Shown: positions 37,359 to 43,918 of the stretch, piece by piece | Position numbering within the stretch: position 1 is the first letter of the stretch | Layout: each line of letters starts with the position of its first letter | NCBI RefSeq assembly: GCF_009906955.1 | Contig: NZ_CP047656.1 | Coordinates: 3,099,001-3,163,000, forward strand | Source: Paraglaciecola mesophila | GTDB taxonomy: Bacteria; Pseudomonadota; Gammaproteobacteria; Enterobacterales; Alteromonadaceae | Reading direction: 5' to 3' | Length of the DNA stretch: 64,000 bases | Notes under the pieces: model-generated | The model's database searches: none | Told to the model about the DNA's origin: nothing | What the model saw: the letters and a program-made list of their open reading frames with translations, nothing else | Translations under genes and position numbers: made by a program

Positions 37359-38549
37359 TTACGTTAAGCGGGGATTGCCTATTGTGCGCAATACTTCGAA
37401 GCACGCGCCCAGGGTGTGGTAGTCACACTTAGCGCCCGCAGCACTTTTCTGCTCACTGTACTTACTGTTATCTCGATGGAGTACTCTGAACCAAGCACCA
37501 TATTGATGATCGATCATATGCTGCCAGCTATAGTCCCATAACGCATTGTATTGGTTGAGGTATTGCTCATCTTGGGTCACGGAAAACAACATAGCGGCTG
37601 CGGCAAAGCTTTCAGCCTGTACCCAGAAGTATTTGTCATCGTCACACCAAGTGCCATCGGGCGCGAAACCGTAAATCAAGCCACCGTGGGTGGCGTCCCA
37701 GCATTTTTCATAAGCGCGATCAAATAAGCTTTTCGCTCGTTTCACCAGTTTTGGGTCAGGTGCATGGCGATGCAAAATTAGCAGTAACTTAGTCCACTCT
37801 GTTTGATGACCGGGTTGAAAACCCCAAGGACGATACAGGTTTTTCGGGTCGTCCTTGTTGTATTCCCAATCAGGCTGAAAATCTGTGGTGTAATGTTCCC
37901 AAATCAGACCGTCAGTTAAGTCCGCTTGGCGAAAGGCAATATTCTGGGCAAGGGTTTGCGCTCGTGTCAGAAACACTTGCTCACCGCTGGCTTCATAAGC
38001 CGCCAACATGGCTTCGCATAAATGCATATTAGAATTTTGGCCGCGATAAGGGCTGAGTTCACCCGCTGGGCTAATTTCATCTGCGTATAAGCCAAAGTCA
38101 GCTTGCCAAAAACGACTTTCAAGTTGCTGGTAGGTTTTTAACAGCATGTCGTTGCTAGCTATAATTCCGGCTTTGCGCGCAGCAGCATAAGCAAGCAACA
38201 CAAAGGCGTAACCGTAGGCTTGTTGGGTCATGTCTTGTGGTTGGTTGTCTTGTAGCGTCCAAGCGTAACCGTCAGCCTCAGGTTGCCAATGAATTTGTTC
38301 GACAAAGTCTAAGCCGTGGCGAGCCATTTTTAGATAATCATTACGCTCAAATAACATACCAGCCGTGGCGTAATTCACCACGATGCGTGTGCTGCTCACC
38401 AGTTGTTTAAAGCCAGCGTCAAACAAATCGCCGTTATCCATGTAGTTTTGAAAGTAACCACCTTGGGCATCTTTTACCCTAGGATCATAAAAATTCAGGA
38501 TATCCTGACAGTGGGTCATTAAAAATGCTGGGCTGTGATAATTCATCAA
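37359..38549 (-). CDS. AGE-family sugar isomerase/epimerase, probably D-mannose isomerase
   Basis: A 396-residue cytoplasmic (alpha/alpha)6-barrel protein of the N-acylglucosamine 2-epimerase superfamily. Motifs: RGQNSNMHLCEAMLAAYE, PGHQTEWTKLLL, KYFWVQAESFAAAAML and a C-terminal CDYHTLGACFEVL. Family members include GlcNAc 2-epimerase, mannose isomerase and YihS. Location between an MFS transporter and GH92 genes favours mannose to fructose conversion, which is an inference. No signal peptide. Confidence 0.87.
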   Translation of the reverse strand: MMNYHSPAFLMTHCQDILNFYDPRVKDAQGGYFQNYMDNGDLFDAGFKQLVSSTRIVVNYATAGMLFERNDYLKMARHGLDFVEQIHWQPEADGYAWTLQDNQPQDMTQQAYGYAFVLLAYAAARKAGIIASNDMLLKTYQQLESRFWQADFGLYADEISPAGELSPYRGQNSNMHLCEAMLAAYEASGEQVFLTRAQTLAQNIAFRQADLTDGLIWEHYTTDFQPDWEYNKDDPKNLYRPWGFQPGHQTEWTKLLLILHRHAPDPKLVKRAKSLFDRAYEKCWDATHGGLIYGFAPDGTWCDDDKYFWVQAESFAAAAMLFSVTQDEQYLNQYNALWDYSWQHMIDHQYGAWFRVLHRDNSKYSEQKSAAGAKCDYHTLGACFEVLRTIGNPRLT

Positions 38550-38593
38550 ATTTACTCGCTAATTAACTGTTTAAATATGGGCTATCGAGCAGG

Positions 38594-39874
38594 CTAAGCC
38601 TGGTCTTCTTGGGCTAGTTGCTTTAACTCGCTAGGGGTTAATTTAGAACCGACTAATGCATACCAGGCAATGTAGATATAAGCCGCTACAGGCACGATGA
38701 AGCTAAATTGCACACTGCTAATATCAGCTACGTAACCTTGTATCAAAGGTAAAATAGCGCCACCTACAATTGCTTGGCATAACAGCCCAGAACCTCGACC
38801 AGTTAGCGGACCTAAGCCACGTATTGCCAAAGTGAAAATAGTAGGAAACATAATTGAGTTAAAGAAGCCGATTGAAATCACTGTCCACATGGCAACCTCA
38901 CCTTGGGTATTCATGGTGGTAAACAATAAAATAATGGCAATCGCTGAATTAAATGCCAACACATAAATAGGGGCAATGATGCGGGTTAAAGCCGCGCCCA
39001 CAAAGCGTCCAATCATGGCAGCACCCCAGTAGTAAGAGACCATGTGACTCGCTTGGCGCTCGTTCAAACCAGCAATGTCCGGTTGAGAAAAGTAATTCAC
39101 CAAAAAGCTGCCGATACTGACCTCTGCGCCCACGTAAAAGAAGATGGCGACGGTGCCGAAAATAAGCGCTTTATGAGACCAGATAGAATCAGAGCTTTTG
39201 TCTTCTTGAACATCTTCATGGGCTTTGATGGTCGGTAATTTTAAGAATTTGAAACCGATGGCCGTGGCTATCATCACACCTGCGAGTAACAAATAAGGGA
39301 ATTGCACGGCTTTAGCGCTGATTTCCGCTTCTTCAGATGCAACTCCCGCTGCAGCAAAGATTAACGCGGCACCAAACATAGGCCCAAGAGTATGGCCTAC
39401 AGAGTTAATTGCCTGCGCCAAGCTTAAGCGGCTAGTAGCAGTTTTTTCTGGCCCTAACACAGCCACATAGGGGTTGGCAGAGACCTGTAATATGGTTACT
39501 CCACTGGCAAGAATAAACAAACCTAACAAAAACACGGCGTACACTTCGACTTCTGCCGCTGGGTAAAATAGACCACAACCAATGGCGATGGTCACCAAGC
39601 CTGTAATGATGCCGCGAATATAACCGATTTTTTCAATTAACTTGCCGGCAAAGGGCGACACAATGAAGTAGGCCCCAAAGAAGCAAAACTGAACCAGCAT
39701 GGCTTGGGTATAGTTTAAGTCGAAGGCCGCTTTTAAATGCGGAATAAGAATATCGTTTAATGCAGTGATAAACCCCCAAATGAAAAACAAGGTCGTCATT
39801 GCTGCGAAGGCAAAGTGACTGTTCTTCGCGGGGTCACTTAAGGTTACGGATGATTGAGAAATCGGTCCTGCCAT
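38594..39874 (-). CDS. FucP/NagP-type MFS sugar transporter
   Basis: A 426-residue MFS permease with about twelve helices. The opening FAAMTTLFFIWGFITALNDILIPHLKAAFDLNYTQAMLVQFCFFGAYF is characteristic of the fucose/glucose/galactose/GlcNAc proton-symporter group. In this operon, between a GH92 and a mannose isomerase gene, mannose is the likely cargo; GlcNAc (NagP-like) is an alternative. Confidence 0.9.
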   Translation of the reverse strand: MAGPISQSSVTLSDPAKNSHFAFAAMTTLFFIWGFITALNDILIPHLKAAFDLNYTQAMLVQFCFFGAYFIVSPFAGKLIEKIGYIRGIITGLVTIAIGCGLFYPAAEVEVYAVFLLGLFILASGVTILQVSANPYVAVLGPEKTATSRLSLAQAINSVGHTLGPMFGAALIFAAAGVASEEAEISAKAVQFPYLLLAGVMIATAIGFKFLKLPTIKAHEDVQEDKSSDSIWSHKALIFGTVAIFFYVGAEVSIGSFLVNYFSQPDIAGLNERQASHMVSYYWGAAMIGRFVGAALTRIIAPIYVLAFNSAIAIILLFTTMNTQGEVAMWTVISIGFFNSIMFPTIFTLAIRGLGPLTGRGSGLLCQAIVGGAILPLIQGYVADISSVQFSFIVPVAAYIYIAWYALVGSKLTPSELKQLAQEDQA

Positions 39875-39930
39875 AATTAATTACTCGTAAAAGGTGCCAG
39901 CCGAAACTGGCACGTTGATAAATGGGTGGT

Positions 39931-42255
39931 TTAGTCAGCGCTCGACATTGAATAGGGCACGGCTTCTTTGCTGGTGGCCCATGACGTGTTTGGCTGGCTC
40001 GACATATCAAAAGATATTTCACCACCTTGCTGAATTTGCTGATGGGACAAGAAGGTCTTATCGAAAGTCTTGCCGTTTAATTTGGCGCCATTCACGTATA
40101 CGTTGTCTTTACTGTTGTTATTGCCTTTGACGGTAAAGCGCTCGCCATTTTGTAAATGCAACGTGGCTTTATCGAACAGTGGGCTACCTAACACGTACTC
40201 ATCGCTACCGGGCGCGACAGGGTAAAAACCTAGCGCGCTGAAGACATACCAAGCCGATGTTTGGCCGTTATCTTCATCACCGCAGTAACCGTCTGGTGTT
40301 GCTGAGTAAAGCTTATCCATGATGTTGCGCACGTGATATTGAGTTTTCCACGGTTGTCCCGCGTAGTTATAGAGATAGCTCATATGCTGAATAGGTTGGT
40401 TACCATGCGCGTAATTGCCCATATTCACGATTTGCATTTCGCGAATTTCGTGAATGGTAAAGCCATAATAAGAGTCGTCGAAAGTAGGTGGCATGCTAAA
40501 TACGCTATCAAGCTTGTTAACGAAGGCTTGATCACCGCCCATTAGATCTTTTAAACCGGCGATATCGTGGAATACTGACCAAGTGTAATGCAAGCTGTTG
40601 CCCTCGGTGAACGCATCGCCCCACTTCAAAGGGTTAAACGGGGTTTGAAAACTGCCGTCTTCGTTTTTACCGCGCATCCAGCCGCTTTCTTTATCAAATA
40701 AGTGCTGATAATTCAGGGCTTTTTGTTTGTATTTAGCAGCATCTTCGGTTTTGCCTAGGCGCTCCGCGAGACGATAAATATTGAAATCGGCAAAGGCGTA
40801 TTCAAGGGTACGCGCGGCGTTTTCGTGAATGCCAACATCGTAGGGGACGTAGCCAAGCTTGTTGTAATAATCAACGCCTTCTCGACCCACTGAGCTAACA
40901 GGACGGCCTTCTTCTACTTGAGCATTTTTGATGATGGCGTCGTAAAGCGTATCGATGTCGATATCGGTGATACCTTTAAGATAAGCATCAGCAATATTGA
41001 CCGCGGAGTTAGAGCCAATCATTACACCACGATGACCTGGGCTCGCCCATTCAGGTAACCAACCGGATTCTTTGTAGGTATTGGCTAAGCCTTCCATGAT
41101 TTGTTCGTCGAGCTCCGGGTACATTAGGGTAAAGAAGGGAAACACCGCGCGGAAGGTGTCCCAAAAGCCATTGTCAGTAAACATGTAACCGGGCAGTACT
41201 TCACCGTTGTAAGGGCTGTAATGCACTACTTCACCAGCTTGGTTGTACTCGTAAAACTTACGCGGGAATAATAAGACGCGGTAAAGCGCAGAATAAAACG
41301 TACGTAAGTTATCTTTGTCGTTATCCTGAATTTCGATGCGCGACAGCTCTTGCTGCCAATGTTGGTTTGCCTTTTGACGGGTGGCAGAGAAACTATCTTG
41401 GCCGATTTCTCGGTCTAAATTGAGCTGCGCTTGTTCAGGGCTAATAAAAGACGAAGCGACTTTTACGGTGACTTTTTCACCGCGTTTGGTTTTAAAACCG
41501 ATAACTGCACCTACGTGCTCGCCTGTGCTTTGAAAAGCATCTGTGTTTAATTGGTATTCATCCGTCCACGTGTGATTGATTTCAAAATCTTTATCAAACT
41601 CAGCCACAAAATAATTATGGAAATTGTCCGGCACACCCCCGTGATTATTGCGCGCATAACCGATTATTTTGCGCTCTTCTGGGATGATTTTCACCATGGA
41701 GCCTTTGTCAAAGGCATCTAGAATGATATAGGCATTATCAGTGTCTGGAAATGTGAAACGAAACTGTGCCGCACGCTCAGTCGGTGTTACTTCAGCGGTG
41801 ACGTCGTAAGAGGCTAAATACACACTGTAATAGTCAGGGCTGGCTTGTTCAGCTTTGTGAGAGAACCAAGATGCTCGTTCGTCTTGGTTAAACTTCATCT
41901 CTCCGGTGACAGCCATCAAAGCAAACGCACCATAATCGTTTAGCCAAGGGCTTGGTTGGTGAGTTTGTTTTATACCGCGAATTTGGTCGTCATTGTATTT
42001 GTAGGTCCAGCCGTCACCGATCGGCGCTGTCATGGGTGTCCAGAAATTCATTGCCCATGGTGTCGCAATAGCCGGGTAGGTGTTGCCGTTCGATAAGCTG
42101 AACTTAGAGTCAGTACCCATAAGAGGATTAACATAATCGACGAGATCTACCGAAGGTGCTACGGCCACTAATTCAGCTTCTTTGCTGTCTTTTGAGGCGC
42201 TACAGGCGGTCAGTAGTAGCAATGCAGGAATGGTGAAAATAATCTTATAATTCAT
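39931..42255 (-). CDS. GH92 alpha-mannosidase lipoprotein 3 (divergent subtype)
   Basis: A 774-residue GH92 enzyme with lipobox LTAC (Cys18). It is the first gene of the leftward operon under the operator at 42367-42388. Compared with the other paralogues it has NPLMGTDSKFSLSNGNTYPAIATPWAMNFW, then KQTHQPSPWLNDYG, and in the catalytic region EGNSLHYTW (not NAW), HGNQPIQHM (Gln for the Glu of GNEP) and GDEDNGQTSAWYVFSALGFYPV. It belongs to a separate GH92 branch and may cleave a different linkage. Confidence 0.93.
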   Translation of the reverse strand: MNYKIIFTIPALLLLTACSASKDSKEAELVAVAPSVDLVDYVNPLMGTDSKFSLSNGNTYPAIATPWAMNFWTPMTAPIGDGWTYKYNDDQIRGIKQTHQPSPWLNDYGAFALMAVTGEMKFNQDERASWFSHKAEQASPDYYSVYLASYDVTAEVTPTERAAQFRFTFPDTDNAYIILDAFDKGSMVKIIPEERKIIGYARNNHGGVPDNFHNYFVAEFDKDFEINHTWTDEYQLNTDAFQSTGEHVGAVIGFKTKRGEKVTVKVASSFISPEQAQLNLDREIGQDSFSATRQKANQHWQQELSRIEIQDNDKDNLRTFYSALYRVLLFPRKFYEYNQAGEVVHYSPYNGEVLPGYMFTDNGFWDTFRAVFPFFTLMYPELDEQIMEGLANTYKESGWLPEWASPGHRGVMIGSNSAVNIADAYLKGITDIDIDTLYDAIIKNAQVEEGRPVSSVGREGVDYYNKLGYVPYDVGIHENAARTLEYAFADFNIYRLAERLGKTEDAAKYKQKALNYQHLFDKESGWMRGKNEDGSFQTPFNPLKWGDAFTEGNSLHYTWSVFHDIAGLKDLMGGDQAFVNKLDSVFSMPPTFDDSYYGFTIHEIREMQIVNMGNYAHGNQPIQHMSYLYNYAGQPWKTQYHVRNIMDKLYSATPDGYCGDEDNGQTSAWYVFSALGFYPVAPGSDEYVLGSPLFDKATLHLQNGERFTVKGNNNSKDNVYVNGAKLNGKTFDKTFLSHQQIQQGGEISFDMSSQPNTSWATSKEAVPYSMSSAD

Positions 42256-42366
42256 TTGTTTATACCTACGAAAGTCATTTTCTGTGACAGGTTATTGCCA
42301 CCGTTTCACTTCATATTTTGAGTTTGCCTTGAACAGTACACCTAAGACAAAAGTTAATGCCTTGTA

Positions 42367-42388
42367 AAATTGTAATCGATTACAATTT
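42367..42388. promoter_or_regulatory. LacI-type operator, perfect palindrome, upstream of the leftward GH92 operon
   Basis: The core TGTAATCGATTACA (42371-42384) extends by 4 further matched bases on each side, giving a perfect 22-bp palindrome with the central CG typical of LacI-family sites. It is 112 bp upstream of the GH92 (paralogue 3) start and recurs exactly upstream of the receptor gene. TTGGAC and TAAATT-like elements just upstream on the minus strand could be the promoter, but their spacing is poor. Confidence 0.85.
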
Positions 42389-42465
42389 ATTGGTCTAGTG
42401 TTATGTCCAATAAAAAGCCAAAATAAGCGATAATTAGCCAAATATCAGTTGGTATTTAGTATTAT

Positions 42466-42479
42466 TGTTATCGATTACA
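42466..42479. promoter_or_regulatory. Second LacI-type operator upstream of lacI
   Basis: TGTTATCGATTACA differs by one base from the operator core found at 42371 and 43757. It lies 22 bp upstream of a possible lacI -35 element, and its centre is about 95 bp (roughly nine helical turns) from the centre of the first operator, so autoregulation or looping is possible. Confidence 0.7.
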
Positions 42480-42500
42480 TGAATTACTTTTGTCTTACCG

Positions 42501-42529
42501 TTGATATTATTTACATATTCAGGTATTTA
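42501..42529 (+). promoter_or_regulatory. Possible promoter of the lacI-family gene
   Basis: TTGATA (42501-42506) and TATTTA (42524-42529) are 17 bp apart. The region is AT-rich, so chance matches are likely. Confidence 0.4.
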
Positions 42530-42606
42530 CATTAGCTAAGAGATTGCTTGAATAGTGCAATTAAATAACCATGGCCCAATGGGGGCTTGATTTTTGGAAG
42601 TCGTAA

Positions 42607-43614
42607 ATGACCAATATTAAAAAAGTAAGTGAGCTTGCAGGCGTATCAACCGCAACCGTATCACGTACACTTAAGATGCCAGATATGGTCACCGCCCGTA
42701 CCAAAGAAAAGGTCATGAAAGCCGTTAAAGAAGCGGGTTACAGGCCAAGTTGGTTAGCAACCAGTGTTAAGACGGGGCGTACAAATACCATAGTCGTATT
42801 AGTACCAAACTTAATTAATCCGTTTTTTATGCGCATTATTGGTGGTATTGAGCAAGCTGCGCAAGAGCGCGGCTTTACGGTATTGTTATGCGATACTCAA
42901 GGTGACAGTAAGCGCGAAAGCGATTATGCCTCCATGGTATTGACCAATCGGGCAGATGGCTTAATTCAACTCGATCATTCCTTCCCTTTTAATGAAGATG
43001 ACGCGAAATTAGCTGAAACTATCCCTATGGTTAGTGTTTGTGAACGTATCCACTCTGACAAAAAATACCCAGTGGTGGCGTTAGACAACTATGCCGCTAG
43101 CCGTGCGTTAGCGCATCATTTGGTAAGCTATGGGCATACCAAATTTGCCGTTATTGTGGGTCAAGTGGTGAGTCAAATTCATAAGGATAGGTTGTCTGGG
43201 CTGCGCAGTGTCTTGGCCGAAGAGAGCATTGCATTTGATGAAGAAATGGTCGTTGGTCAAAGCTATAGCATAGAAAATGGTATAGAAGGCATGCGCCAGT
43301 TGTTAGCAAAGCCTAATCGGCCTAGCGCGGTGATTTGCTTTAATGATGATATCGCCATTGGCGCCATGCACGAAATTCACCGCCAGGGTTTAAGTGTGCC
43401 TGATGACATTTCAGTGGTGGGGTTTGATAACGTAAAAGTCTCTGCTTTTATAAACCCGCCGTTAACAACAATAGATCAACCTGCGTATGAAATGGGCCGC
43501 AGAGGAATGGAGGTCCTCAGTGATGTGATCAACGGTGTTCCTTTGACTCGCAGTAGCGAAATGCTGCCTTTTCAATTACTTGAGCGCCAAAGTAGCGGCC
43601 CTGCACCACAATAA
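42607..43614 (+). CDS. LacI-family transcriptional regulator of the N-glycan locus
   Basis: A 335-residue repressor with an N-terminal HTH (NIKKVSELAGVSTATVSRTL), hinge region (about 45-58) and a periplasmic-binding-protein-like effector domain (VVLVPNLINPFFMRIIGGIEQAAQERGFTVLL). It sits between the two divergent operons that carry the palindromic operators, so it is the obvious binder. The effector is probably a mannose- or GlcNAc-containing breakdown product; that is inference. Confidence 0.94.
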   Translation: MTNIKKVSELAGVSTATVSRTLKMPDMVTARTKEKVMKAVKEAGYRPSWLATSVKTGRTNTIVVLVPNLINPFFMRIIGGIEQAAQERGFTVLLCDTQGDSKRESDYASMVLTNRADGLIQLDHSFPFNEDDAKLAETIPMVSVCERIHSDKKYPVVALDNYAASRALAHHLVSYGHTKFAVIVGQVVSQIHKDRLSGLRSVLAEESIAFDEEMVVGQSYSIENGIEGMRQLLAKPNRPSAVICFNDDIAIGAMHEIHRQGLSVPDDISVVGFDNVKVSAFINPPLTTIDQPAYEMGRRGMEVLSDVINGVPLTRSSEMLPFQLLERQSSGPAPQ

Positions 43615-43649
43615 CCCTCGGCAAACCTTGTTTTTGTGATTTTTACGAG

Positions 43650-43674
43650 GTCGCAGCTAATTGGCTGACTTTTT
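43650..43674 (+). terminator. Weak terminator-like hairpin after lacI
   Basis: CAGC (43654-43657) and GCTG (43664-43667) pair around TAATTG, with GTC/GAC possible outside through a bulge, followed by a run of T. It would separate lacI from the receptor promoter. Confidence 0.4.
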
Positions 43675-43715
43675 CGTTTGTTGTTAATTTTTTGTATATT
43701 TTTTGACGAGTGTTG

Positions 43716-43744
43716 TTGACATGTAAAGTGCTGCGCACTATATT
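43716..43744 (+). promoter_or_regulatory. Near-consensus sigma70 promoter of the TonB-dependent receptor operon
   Basis: TTGACA (43716-43721), a 17-bp spacer and TATATT (43739-43744). The predicted start point is near 43751, directly in front of the LacI-type operator at 43757-43770. Confidence 0.85.
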
Positions 43745-43756
43745 TTCCCAGTAAAT

Positions 43757-43770
43757 TGTAATCGATTACA
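43757..43770. promoter_or_regulatory. LacI-type operator overlapping the receptor start region
   Basis: TGTAATCGATTACA, identical to the core at 42371. It begins 12 bp after the -10 element, about +6 to +19, an ideal place for repression by blocking promoter clearance. Confidence 0.88.
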
Positions 43771-43848
43771 TTTTTAAGGTTAGAAATTTACTAAAAAATT
43801 GACCTTTAGGTAGCGTAAAACAAAGAAAAAATAAGCAGTTACTAATAT

Positions 43849-43873
43849 TAACCGTAAATGATGTTCACGGTTA
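43849..43873 (+). promoter_or_regulatory. Inverted repeat in the receptor 5' leader
   Basis: TAACCGT (43849-43855) and ACGGTTA (43867-43873) flank 11 bases in the predicted untranslated leader, about 45 bp before the start codon. It could form an mRNA hairpin near the ribosome-binding site or bind a second regulator. No identity can be given. Confidence 0.35.
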
Positions 43874-43918
43874 CATTTGGTTAAACGGAAATATCCGATG
43901 GCGATTAGGAATACACAT

